A DNA stretch of 10,096 nucleotides from SMWC01 sp963581225 (GCA_963581225.1 CAUZMW010000082.1:1-10096); one strand, 5' to 3'; positions 1-6,392 are shown, numbered from the stretch's first letter. Numbers and translations are program-made. The notes: generated from the letters alone by a model not told the origin.

Positions 1-410
1 GCAATCATCCGGGCGCCCGTGATGCGTTTGATCTCCGCGAGATCCGCGACGTGATCCATGTGTGCCTGCGTGGTGAGCAGGATTTCGATGTCCTCGAACT
101 CGAACCCCAGCTCCTCGACGCTGGACCGAATCATCTGCGAAGAGTCGTAGGCGCCCGTATTGATGAGGACATGACCCGCCGGCGTGGCGATCAGGTACGA
201 CGCCAGATCGTACGTCCCGACGTAGTACAGGTTGCCAATGATCCTCACCGGCGGGAAGGGCTGCACCCAGGCCTCGTTAGTGATCGGCCGTCGCTCGAAA
301 TTGGCTTGAGCATGCAGGGACGGTGACACCCATGGAAGACCCAACGCCATTGAAAAAAGGACGGCTGCCAGTGGGGCTGATCGATGAAACGGCCGGTGAT
401 TGGAGTTCAT
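1..410 (-). CDS. Subclass B3 metallo-beta-lactamase-like protein, secreted, Gln-variant zinc site (3' end outside window)
   Basis: The first 136 codons are present; the C-terminal part lies beyond base 1. ATG at 408-410 is preceded by an AGGGAG ribosome-binding site. The protein opens with a signal peptide (residues 1 to about 36, hydrophobic core then SLHAQA), so it should be exported to the periplasm. The mature part has the B3 pattern: GNLYYVGTYDLASYLI (59-74), HVLINTG (80-86), then LLTTQAHMDHVADL (111-124). This gives the zinc motif Q115-x-H117-x-D119-H120. Most B3 enzymes have His at the first position; Gln is known from GOB-type carbapenemases, whose N-terminal segment is also very similar as I recall it. 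The family is a strong call. True beta-lactamase activity is inference, because the remaining metal ligands and the substrate loop are not in the window. A dedicated promoter lies upstream. Confidence 0.88.
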   Translation of the reverse strand, partial: MNSNHRPFHRSAPLAAVLFSMALGLPWVSPSLHAQANFERRPITNEAWVQPFPPVRIIGNLYYVGTYDLASYLIATPAGHVLINTGAYDSSQMIRSSVEELGFEFEDIEILLTTQAHMDHVADLAEIKRITGARMI

Positions 411-425
411 TGTTTTTCTCCCTGT

Positions 426-437
426 CGCTTGTAAGCG
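426..437. repeat. 12-bp near-perfect palindrome in the MBL leader
   Basis: CGCTT (426-430), two bases, then AAGCG (433-437). It lies in the predicted 5' leader, about 16 bp before the start codon and just upstream of the ribosome-binding site. It could be a second operator half or a small RNA hairpin, or have no function. Confidence 0.2.
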
Positions 438-467
438 GCATTGGGTCGATTCGCGACCTTAGCTTCA

Positions 468-482
468 ACTAGGAAATCTAGT
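468..482. promoter_or_regulatory. Operator-like inverted repeat over the -10 and start site
   Basis: ACTAG (468-472) and CTAGT (478-482) are perfect inverted arms separated by 5 bp. They overlap the end of the proposed -10 and the predicted transcription start of the MBL-like gene, a position suited to a repressor. No regulator is encoded in the window. Arms of 5 bp can occur by chance. Confidence 0.25.
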
Positions 483-508
483 ATACGAGCGGCCGCTATT
501 GAGACCAA
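480..508 (-). promoter_or_regulatory. Sigma70-type promoter of the metallo-beta-lactamase-like gene
   Basis: Read on the minus strand, TTGGTC (503-508) is followed after exactly 17 bp by TATACT (480-485), a 5/6 match to the -10 consensus. The -35 keeps only the TTG core. Transcription would start near 473, giving a leader of about 63 nt before the ATG at 410. The site is immediately downstream of a hairpin that may end the VOC transcript, so the MBL-like gene probably has independent expression. Confidence 0.45.
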
Positions 509-517
509 AGCTACCGT

Positions 518-557
518 TAACGGACGTCTCCTTTCGGCCAGGAGCGGTCATCCGTTA
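518..557. terminator. Strong imperfect hairpin between VOC and MBL genes
   Basis: The outer stem TAACGGA (518-524) pairs with TCCGTTA (551-557). The inner stem CTCCT (528-532) pairs with AGGAG (540-544) around a TTCGGCC loop, with an asymmetric internal loop (3 against 6 nt) between. It starts 13 bp after the VOC stop codon and ends 10 bp before the proposed -35 of the next gene, which suits a transcription barrier. No real T-tract follows on the minus strand (only a TTT in TAGCTTTGG), so it is not a canonical intrinsic terminator. It may instead be a dispersed intergenic repeat. Confidence 0.4.
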
Positions 558-569
558 GCAGGTTACAGG

Positions 570-1388
570 CTACTGCACCTGCAGCCCGAGCGGAGCCCGT
601 TCGATAATCTCGATGCGAGTGCCCCAGGGATCAGTGATATACGTGAGAATGGTGCCGCTGGAAGCCGTCCGAACTGGCTCATCGAGCGTGATTCCTTCTG
701 TCTGAATCTTCTGCACGAAAGCTGGGTGATCCCTCACGTCGAAGCCAATGTGGTCCAGAATTCTGCCTCTGGTCGGCGCCTGCTTCTCATCGGCTGCGCG
801 GAAGCGCATCTGCACGCCCGGAATGTCGACGACTGGCGCGTCGTTGCGAGTGCCTGGCTCGCCGCCGAAGGTCTTCGCGTACCAGGCCTGCGCAGCTGAA
901 ACTTCCGATGCAGGAAGAACCAAATGGACGTGTTCACCTCGAATTGGCACCGACTGCGTCTTGTCTTCCAGGATTTCGATACGCACACCATCCGGCGTTT
1001 CGATGAATGCCTGGTCCAACCGGCCATTATTTCCCGGGAGCACGTTTACGCCGTTTGCCCTCCATTCGGCGATCCGTTCCTGAACGTTGTCGACGATGAA
1101 GCCGACATGATCCACCACCGATCCTTGGGTGCCGCCCTCACCCTCATCCATCCCCAGGCTCAAGTTGATGTATAGGCCGGGGAAACTCATCATCGGGTTG
1201 CCGCCAGGCATATACAATTTCCCTCCCAAGCCGAGGAAGAGATTCTTATTTGCTTCCACGTCCTTCGAGACGATGTGCCAGTGACCCATGGTCACTCCGA
1301 CGTCGTTGTACGGAGCCGGCTGCGCGTGCGTAGTTTCTACGATCAACGCTGCGGCGAACGATAGAGCAACGAAAATTTTCGTCTTCAC
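570..1388 (-). CDS. Secreted protein with two VOC (glyoxalase/bleomycin-resistance fold) domains
   Basis: 272 residues from a GTG start at 1386-1388. An in-frame TTG at 1421 would add 11 residues, but only the GTG has a strong ribosome-binding site (AGGGGG, 6 nt away) and puts the signal peptide at the N-terminus (MKTKIFVALSFAAALI then THAQ). Two betaalphabetabetabeta VOC repeats follow, about 32-142 and 152-265. Each begins with a His-containing strand (GHWHIVS at 35-41; EHVHLVL at 152-158), has a DH-x-GF strand in the middle (VVDHVGF; ILDHIGF) and ends with a Glu strand (DGVRIEILE; WGTRIEIIE), which are the usual metal ligands. VOC members include glyoxalases, ring-cleaving dioxygenases, epimerases and antibiotic-binding or fosfomycin-modifying enzymes; the substrate cannot be read here. 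An IS right end lies only about 20 bp before the start, so its original promoter has probably been displaced. Confidence 0.85.
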   Translation of the reverse strand: MKTKIFVALSFAAALIVETTHAQPAPYNDVGVTMGHWHIVSKDVEANKNLFLGLGGKLYMPGGNPMMSFPGLYINLSLGMDEGEGGTQGSVVDHVGFIVDNVQERIAEWRANGVNVLPGNNGRLDQAFIETPDGVRIEILEDKTQSVPIRGEHVHLVLPASEVSAAQAWYAKTFGGEPGTRNDAPVVDIPGVQMRFRAADEKQAPTRGRILDHIGFDVRDHPAFVQKIQTEGITLDEPVRTASSGTILTYITDPWGTRIEIIERAPLGLQVQ

Positions 1389-1408
1389 TGGAGACCCCCT
1401 GTTGAGCT

Positions 1409-1434
1409 TGTCCGTCTTCAAACAAATGGGACAG
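1409..1434. repeat. Putative right terminal inverted repeat of the IS remnant
   Basis: Plus-strand sequence starting TGTCCGTCTTCAAACA and ending ATGGGACAG, lying 44 bp beyond the transposase stop codon. TG at the very end and this distance are usual for IS3-family ends. The partner left repeat is gone, so the boundary cannot be confirmed by pairing and no target-site duplication can be tested. Confidence 0.5.
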
Positions 1435-1478
1435 ATCTGACTTCAGACTAAGCGAGTGTTTTGCTCGTCATTTTCATG

Positions 1479-1978
1479 TTACGCGACGGATCGTTGATAT
1501 TGCAAACGACGTTTCGCGATAGTCTTTTGTTTGATTCTTTCTCTCTTGGCTAGTATTGATTGCCCACGCCCGAAGTAGACATCGGCTGGCGTCAGGTTTT
1601 CAAGCTCTCATGGTATCGCTGATGGTTGTAGTGATCGACGAACGCCTCGATCTGCTTTTCAAGATCGACAGGTAGAAAATAATTCTCCAGCAATATCCGA
1701 TTCTTCAGTGTTTGGTGCCAGCGTTCGATCTTGCCTTGCGTTTGCGGATGATACGGCGCGCCGCGAACATGGCTCATCTGATTGTCAGTGAGCCAGTCAG
1801 CGAGATCGCCTGAGATATAACTCGAGCCATTGTCCGAGAGTAATCTTGGCTTCTGATCGACATCAGCGTGGTCACAACCCGATGCCTGCAAGGCAAGCTC
1901 CAGCGTCTCGGTCACGTCGCTGGTCTTCATGGTCGTACACAGTTTCCACGCAATCACATAGCGGGAGAATCGGAAGAG
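1479..1978 (-). pseudogene. IS3-family transposase (OrfB, rve integrase core), truncated and frameshifted
   Basis: The readable product runs from FSRYVIAWKLCTTM through RLLSDNGSSYIS and GAPYHPQTQGKIERWH to DHYNHQRYHESL, the C-terminal half of a DDE/rve integrase core. The second catalytic Asp (in LLSDNG) and the Glu (in GKIERW) are present; the first Asp is lost with the missing N-terminal part. At 1597-1600 an A-run of four on the coding strand, where five would keep frame, causes a stop at 1592-1594. In the shifted frame the protein resumes as NLTPADVYFGRGQSIL and ends with RRLQYQRSVA and a TAA at 1479-1481. So there are two independent lesions. The open frame continuing upstream to 2161 is only an overlap with the dipeptidase gene in another frame. 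Confidence 0.85.
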
Positions 1979-2009
1979 TTGACCGCTTTCAGCGGCGCTC
2001 GTTCGCCCG

Positions 2010-3248
2010 CTAGCCGGACTCGGCGGCGACCTCCTCGACCTCGCGCCAGACCCGCAGCAGATTGCCGCCCCACAGTTTCTCGATGTCGTCCCGGTTGTAG
2101 CCCCTGCGCACCAGCTCCAGTGTGACGTTAAACGTCTCGCCGGCGTCGAACCAGTCGACAATGCCGCCGCCGCCGTCGAAGTCTGAGCTCAGCCCCACGT
2201 GATCGATGCCGATCAGGTCGACCGCGTGGTCCACATGATCGATGAAATCGCCGACGTCGGCGTAACCGATCTCACGGAGGCGGGCCATGATCTTGCCGCG
2301 CTCATCGACGGAGAGCGAAAGCGCATCTCTGAGTCGCTCCAGCTCGAAATCCGCCAGTAGCTCAGAGGTCGCTTCCTGTTGCTCCGGCGTTAGGGTCTTG
2401 ACGAACTCAGCAAGGGCCGTGGCCTGCATGACCCCACCGGTTTCCTTAAGCGCGAGTAGTGTCTCGTCGTCCATGTTGCGGAAATGGTCCGTAAGTGCGC
2501 GTGTGTTGGAGTGGGATGCGATAACAGGTGCGCGGGAGAATCGTATCGCGTCGAGCGCCGCGGCCTTTGAGATGTGAGAGACATCGACCATGATGCCGAG
2601 CCGATTCATTTCGGTAATGACTCGTTCTCCAAACGCGCTGACCCCGTCATGCTCCGATTCTTCGTCCCCGAACTCGGGGCGCGGCCGTGCGGAATCGGAG
2701 ATGTCGTTGTGTCCACCGTGAGATAGCGTGATGTAGCGGGCGCCAAGGTCGTGGTAGCGCTCGAGGAGCGAGAGATCATTGCCGATGACGTACCCGTTCT
2801 CGATGCCGATGGCGGCGACGAGCTTGCCGGAAGCGTGGATGCGTTCAACGTCGTCAGCGGAGTAAGCCAACTCGATGAGCTCCGAATACATCTCATCCGC
2901 CATGCGGTGAATCGCATCGAACTTCGTCATTGCATCGGTTTTCGCTTGCGCGTAATTCTCCGGCGTCCGTTCTGTCTGACCCACAAAAACGACAAAAAAC
3001 CCGACGTCGAGTCCACCCGCACGCATATTTTCGAGATTGACCTGGCGAGCACCGTTCAGCGGATCGACGGACTCGGTTGCGAAATCGAAAGAGATATCGT
3101 CGTGACTGTCGATGGTGATCACCGCGTCGTGAATGGCCTCAGCTGTGACGCGGAAATCGGCCTCCAACATCTGAACAGGATCCGTGTCGGCGCACCCGCT
3201 CGTTGCCAGTAAGAGTATTACGCAGAACGGTATGGAAAGTAGTTTCAT
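2010..3248 (-). CDS. Membrane dipeptidase (renal dipeptidase family, peptidase M19), lipoprotein
   Basis: 412 residues from ATG 3246-3248, chosen because GGAG lies 6 nt upstream and it puts a lipoprotein signal at the N-terminus (MKLLSIPFCVILLLATSGC, Cys19 as lipidated residue); a GTG at 3302 would bury that signal. The TIM-barrel metal site of M19 is complete: H49-x-D51 (DSHDD), E150 (GIEN), H225 (VDVSHIS), H246 (IASHSN) and D356 (GLSSDFDG). The C-terminus ends with the typical GGNLLRVWREVE, so the gene is intact although an IS remnant starts about 30 bp after its stop. Family members hydrolyse dipeptides, often with a D- or dehydro-residue; the mammalian enzyme also opens carbapenems. It is expected to be periplasmic, anchored in a membrane. 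The bacterial substrate is not predictable here. Its transcription could come from the 185-bp upstream gap or from the cytochrome gene. Confidence 0.93.
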   Translation of the reverse strand: MKLLSIPFCVILLLATSGCADTDPVQMLEADFRVTAEAIHDAVITIDSHDDISFDFATESVDPLNGARQVNLENMRAGGLDVGFFVVFVGQTERTPENYAQAKTDAMTKFDAIHRMADEMYSELIELAYSADDVERIHASGKLVAAIGIENGYVIGNDLSLLERYHDLGARYITLSHGGHNDISDSARPRPEFGDEESEHDGVSAFGERVITEMNRLGIMVDVSHISKAAALDAIRFSRAPVIASHSNTRALTDHFRNMDDETLLALKETGGVMQATALAEFVKTLTPEQQEATSELLADFELERLRDALSLSVDERGKIMARLREIGYADVGDFIDHVDHAVDLIGIDHVGLSSDFDGGGGIVDWFDAGETFNVTLELVRRGYNRDDIEKLWGGNLLRVWREVEEVAAESG

Positions 3249-3433
3249 TTCGACTCCGTCAGGTTCCCGGGTACCAATTGTCGTCTTCATATTCTTGGTC
3301 ACCCGTCTTCCGGGCGTTTTTCTGCTCCACGCGGAGCCTGACGTCTTTCCATGAGCGACGGCTATTTTAGGCCAAGGAGCAGTAAAACGTACTTGCTATA
3401 TTGGAAAATCTGCCTGGAATCCAAGGCTGCGTA
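3249..3433. other. Intergenic gap between cytochrome and dipeptidase
   Basis: A 185-bp gap. It contains a short perfect hairpin, GCTCC/GGAGC with a 4-nt loop (3324-3337), but no T-run follows in either direction. On the minus strand there is an isolated TAAAAT (-10-like) near 3365 without a convincing -35. No RNA gene or coding sequence was recognised. Confidence 0.4.
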
Positions 3434-4399
3434 TCAGGGATTCAAAGCGGCCAGATAGGCCGCGATCGCGACCATGTCCTCGTCGGTCAAATTCGCCACT
3501 GTCGCCGTCATAAGAGGCGCGAGGGTTCCAGCGCGCTCCCCGGTTTTGAAGTCGTTTAATTGTCGAACGACATAGAGCGGCGAGATGCCGGCAAGCCTCG
3601 GCACGTCACCCAGACCTTTCAAGCCTTCGCCGTGACAGATAGCGCACTGAATGGTCCGGCCACCCGCTCCGGTCATCACGAGTTCTTCTCCGCGGGCGAG
3701 ACTGCCAGGAGGTGCGTAAACCGTAAACCCGGAGTATGGATGCCGCGCCGTCACAAGCTCACGATCTTGCGGGATCTCGATGATACGATTGTCGATGGGT
3801 TCAGTACCGCCGTCGGGATGAATGTGGCGCATGCGCCCGTCACCGATATAAGTTCTCGGCACCGGATCCGCCTCGATGACTTCGTCGATCCAGTCGATGA
3901 CCTCCAGTCCCGCAAACCACGTCGCCGCCTGACGGATCTGCGAGTCCGTGGGTTCAAACCTGTTCATCCAGCTGCGATCTATCCTGGTCGCGCTTGATCC
4001 GGTGGCGAAACCATCAGCGGCGTTTCTGAAATCTGCCATCTGGCGCGTGATATAGCCGACCGTCAAGCCGGCGAGGTGTGAAGATTCAGGGTGTCCGGCA
4101 CCTGTGTAACCGTGGCAAGCGGCACAGGCCCTGACATTCGGTCCCGCGCCCCTGGCGACTACTTCCGGCACGGGTGCGTAGTGATCGTCAGGAAACCAGT
4201 CGGGTGGATTCCAGTGATCGTCGATCTGTTCCTGGCTGCGTTGTAGCGAGCTGCCGGGCACGGTCCGAGGCGCCTCCAGATCGATGTCAAGATCCCGCTG
4301 GGGCAGTAGAGACTCATCGAGGAGTTGGTAAGCCCACTCGACATCGGCCTGAGCCGCGAATGGGGCGGTTAAGGCAAGAACAACCATCAAACGCTTCAC
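3434..4399 (-). CDS. Secreted diheme c-type cytochrome (cytochrome c4-like)
   Basis: 321 residues from GTG 4397-4399, which follows GGGGA by 6 nt and opens a clear signal peptide (MKRLMVVLALTAPFAAQA, cleavage after Ala18). Another GTG at 4417 adds six residues and fits less well. There are two heme-binding motifs, CAACH (92-96) and CAICH (252-256). Met297 in TLAPLM is the likely axial ligand of the second heme; a Met in the DRSWMNRF segment could serve the first. Both domains show the class I pattern around LAGLTVGYITRQMADF and LAGISPLYVVRQLNDF, as in cytochrome c4 tandem domains. The 70-residue Pro/Asp-rich stretch before heme 1 and the roughly 80-residue link between domains are not explained. 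Presumably a periplasmic electron carrier; no oxidase or dehydrogenase partner is encoded nearby, so its redox partners are unknown. Confidence 0.9.
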   Translation of the reverse strand: MKRLMVVLALTAPFAAQADVEWAYQLLDESLLPQRDLDIDLEAPRTVPGSSLQRSQEQIDDHWNPPDWFPDDHYAPVPEVVARGAGPNVRACAACHGYTGAGHPESSHLAGLTVGYITRQMADFRNAADGFATGSSATRIDRSWMNRFEPTDSQIRQAATWFAGLEVIDWIDEVIEADPVPRTYIGDGRMRHIHPDGGTEPIDNRIIEIPQDRELVTARHPYSGFTVYAPPGSLARGEELVMTGAGGRTIQCAICHGEGLKGLGDVPRLAGISPLYVVRQLNDFKTGERAGTLAPLMTATVANLTDEDMVAIAAYLAALNP

Positions 4400-4431
4400 T
4401 TCGCATCCCCGATACACGCGGCTGTGTGCCG

Positions 4432-4692
4432 TTAATTATTCAGCTGAACACAATACCGCAGAGCGGTAAACTCTTCTACCAGCTCGATAGCACGTTCCTT
4501 TCCTTTCTCTTTGCTCATCTGAGCTGCTTTCTTCCTCAGAGCTTTGATAATGGCGGGTCTGCCCATTTCAGAGGCTATCTTTCTTGGTTCGTGTGACAGG
4601 GCAAGCTCACAGACAGCTTTGGGGAAACTTGTCTGTTCTTCAGACCATTGCCGGAACGAGGAGCGGAAACCGTGGACGGTGACGCCTGTCAT
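4432..4692 (-). pseudogene. Remnant of a P4-type tyrosine integrase (C-terminal catalytic fragment)
   Basis: An 86-codon frame whose first 35 residues match phage/island integrases: VTVHGFRSSFRQW, then EEQTSFPKAVCELALSH. The H-x-x-R box (H7, R10) and the following conserved His (H34) are visible. Integrase-like sequence may continue upstream of the ATG (frame reads LRKELHKL) right up to the serS stop codon. After residue 35 the usual GDKVEAAYRR segment with the nucleophilic Tyr is absent and is replaced by a Lys/Glu-rich tail (KKAAQMSKEKGKERAIELVEEF) that I do not recognise. So both the N-terminal domains and the active-site Tyr are gone. It is about 49% GC, well below serS. It probably marks the edge of a former genomic island; it may or may not be expressed as a small protein. 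Confidence 0.72.
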
Positions 4693-4719
4693 TAGCTTAT
4701 GTAATTCTTTTCTCAGCGG

Positions 4720-6000
4720 CTAATCGACGCTGATCTCGACGGCGCCGCCCATATAAGGCCTTAAGACCTCCGGGATCGTTACCGAGCCGTCTTCGCGTTG
4801 ATAGTTTTCGAGCACGGCGATCAGCGCACGGCCCGCGGCGACCCCCGAACCGTTCAACGTATGCAAGGGCTCAGGCTTATTCGTGTCGGGGTTGCGCCAG
4901 CGCGCATGCAGTCGTCTAGACTGAAAAGCCTCACAGTTGCTACAGGACGAAATTTCTCGGTAACGGCCCTGCCCCGGCAACCAGACTTCCAGATCGTAGG
5001 TTTTCGCCGCGCCGAATCCGGTATCGCCACCACAGAGCGTGACGACACGATAGGCCAACCCCAAGCGCTGCAGGATCGTCTCGGCGTGTGACAGCAACTC
5101 CTCGAGCGCGTCGTAAGAGTCGGCCGGCCGAACGATGTGCACCAGCTCGACTTTTTCGAATTGATGCTGGCGGATCATGCCGCGGGTGTCTTTGCCGTAG
5201 GAGCCCGCCTCGGATCGGAAGCACGGCGTATGGGCCGTAAGCTTCAGAGGCAATTCATCGGGCTCAAGGATGCTGTCGCGCGCGAGGTTAGTCAGCGGTA
5301 CCTCTGCCGTCGGAATGAGCCGAAGTCCCGCTTCGCCATCGACATGAAACAAATCCGCATCGAACTTCGGCAGTTGGCCGGTGCCGAATAGAGTCTCTGC
5401 GTTCACGAGATAGGGAACGTATGCTTCCTCGTAACCGTGATCACTGATATGCACATCCAACATGAACTGGACAAGCGCGCGCTGCAGTCTTGCCAATTGG
5501 CCGCGCAAGACGACGAATCGACTACCTGAAAGTTTCGCTGCACTCTCAAAGTCCATGAGCCCGAGGCCCTCGCCGATCGAGACGTGATCCTGGGGTTCGA
5601 AATCGAAACTCGGCACCTCACCCCAGCGCCGAAGCTGCGTATTACAGGTCTCATCTGCCCCGTCCGGGACCGAGTCGTGGAGTAAGTTCGGCAAGCCCGC
5701 CAATAAGGCCTCCAGATCAGCCTGCACAGCCTGCAGACGCGCCTCCGCCTCGCCCAATTTCGTCGCGAGTTCGCCTACCTCGAGCCGTAGAGGTTCGATA
5801 TCTTCGCCGGCACTTTTCGCCTGACCAATGGCTTTCGAACGCGTGTTGCGCTCCTGCCGACGTTCTTCAACTTCAACCTGTAGCGCCTTACGGTCGGTCT
5901 CAAGCGCCTGATACTGTTGTCGATCCAGGACGACTCCGCGTCGCGCGAGATTTCGAGCGACTCCGTCCAGATCGTTGCGCAGCAGTTTCGGGTCCAACAT
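4720..6000 (-). CDS. serS: Seryl-tRNA synthetase
   Basis: 426 residues, full length for the family. It charges tRNA-Ser, and tRNA-Sec where present, with serine in the cytoplasm. The N-terminal arm (about 27-105) is the Lys/Glu/Arg-rich antiparallel coiled coil that grips the long variable arm of tRNA-Ser. The class II catalytic core follows: TAEVPLTN (231-238) for serine binding, motif 2 with FRSEAGSYGKDTRG (261-274), and motif 3 with NGSGVAAGRALIAVLENY (383-400). ATG is at 5998-6000, only 2 bp after the stop codon of the VanZ-like gene and without a strong Shine-Dalgarno, so translation is probably coupled. It is the last gene of the ftsK-lolA-vanZ-like-serS run. No terminator is visible; integrase-remnant sequence begins directly after the stop. 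Confidence 0.98.
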   Translation of the reverse strand: MLDPKLLRNDLDGVARNLARRGVVLDRQQYQALETDRKALQVEVEERRQERNTRSKAIGQAKSAGEDIEPLRLEVGELATKLGEAEARLQAVQADLEALLAGLPNLLHDSVPDGADETCNTQLRRWGEVPSFDFEPQDHVSIGEGLGLMDFESAAKLSGSRFVVLRGQLARLQRALVQFMLDVHISDHGYEEAYVPYLVNAETLFGTGQLPKFDADLFHVDGEAGLRLIPTAEVPLTNLARDSILEPDELPLKLTAHTPCFRSEAGSYGKDTRGMIRQHQFEKVELVHIVRPADSYDALEELLSHAETILQRLGLAYRVVTLCGGDTGFGAAKTYDLEVWLPGQGRYREISSCSNCEAFQSRRLHARWRNPDTNKPEPLHTLNGSGVAAGRALIAVLENYQREDGSVTIPEVLRPYMGGAVEISVD

Positions 6001-6002
6001 AG

Positions 6003-6392
6003 TTAATTATGGTACCCCAATCGACTCTCCATTCGCTGACACCAACCGGCAAGCAAAGAGATCGACAACACCAGTCCGATCATGACGCCTGTCGCGTTCG
6101 CGAGAAGATCGGCAGGTTCGAAGAATCGGTATGGCAGACGCCACTGAACCACCTCGAGCACGAGTCCGAGGGCCAACAGTAACAGGGCGACGATCCCGTG
6201 GTGCCGAGGCGCGTAAAACCCAGCGAACCAAACCATCAACAAACAGTAGCTCGCAGCATGCGCAAGCTTGTCGGCGCCGGGGGTACTCAGCGTAGCGATC
6301 GCGATGCCCGGAAAAACACTCGCGGCGATAACGGCAACAACTAGAAGCCAACCTGGCAGCAGCCAATACCATGGATGTCTGAGCGGCAGCAT
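6003..6392 (-). CDS. VanZ-like small integral membrane protein
   Basis: 129 residues with about four transmembrane helices (approximately 9-33, 45-60, 66-84, 97-116). The VanZ-family polar signature is present: DKLAH (41-45), E80 and Q83 in LEVVQW, and EPADLLANATG (92-102). VanZ of enterococci confers low-level teicoplanin resistance; the proteobacterial homologues are uncharacterised, and this one should not be read as a glycopeptide-resistance gene. The ATG is 8 bp after the lolA stop, with GAGG overlapping the lolA end as ribosome-binding site, and its stop is 2 bp before serS. It therefore belongs to the cell-envelope operon with ftsK and lolA, in the place where rarA is often found in related bacteria. 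Confidence 0.85.
   Translation of the reverse strand: MLPLRHPWYWLLPGWLLVVAVIAASVFPGIAIATLSTPGADKLAHAASYCLLMVWFAGFYAPRHHGIVALLLLALGLVLEVVQWRLPYRFFEPADLLANATGVMIGLVLSISLLAGWCQRMESRLGYHN

Larger units (their letters stand above)
1409..1978 (-). mobile_element. Remnant of an IS3-family insertion sequence, 5' truncated
   Basis: The 3' half of an IS3-family element. Transposase homology begins near 1975 and the putative right terminal repeat ends at 1409. The left half is missing: IS sequence starts about 30 bp after the dipeptidase stop codon, so a deletion removed the left end, orfA and the first part of orfB. The fragment is about 47% GC against about 60% for housekeeping genes in the window. 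It lies between the dipeptidase and VOC genes, with its right end just upstream of the VOC ribosome-binding site. A weak outward promoter-like pair exists (TTGCAA, 18 bp, TAACAT at about 1476-1505, minus strand), but I would not rely on it. It is immobile by itself. Confidence 0.8.

Noticed and set aside
441..899. 152-codon plus-strand open frame spanning the VOC/MBL gap
   Set aside because: Mostly antisense to the VOC gene and starts in the MBL promoter region; composition reflects the opposite strand.
1592..2161. A continuous 189-codon minus-strand frame covering the IS fragment and the end of the dipeptidase
   Set aside because: Its first 60 or so codons are the dipeptidase gene read in the wrong frame (Arg/Ser-rich, no homology). 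Only the part below about 1978 is transposase, so it is a chance read-through and not a fusion protein.
2751..3212. 153-codon plus-strand open frame
   Set aside because: Lies entirely antisense to the well-supported M19 dipeptidase and has no recognisable domain or ribosome-binding site; typical GC-rich shadow frame.
3324..3337. Hairpin GCTCC/GGAGC as an intrinsic terminator after the cytochrome gene
   Set aside because: Only 5 bp of stem and no T-run after it on either strand; it also lies about 100 bp past the cytochrome stop.
4693..4719. tRNA-Ser or attachment-site remnant expected behind serS next to an integrase
   Set aside because: The 27 bp between serS and the integrase frame hold no tRNA-like sequence, and no direct repeat of it was noticed elsewhere in the window.
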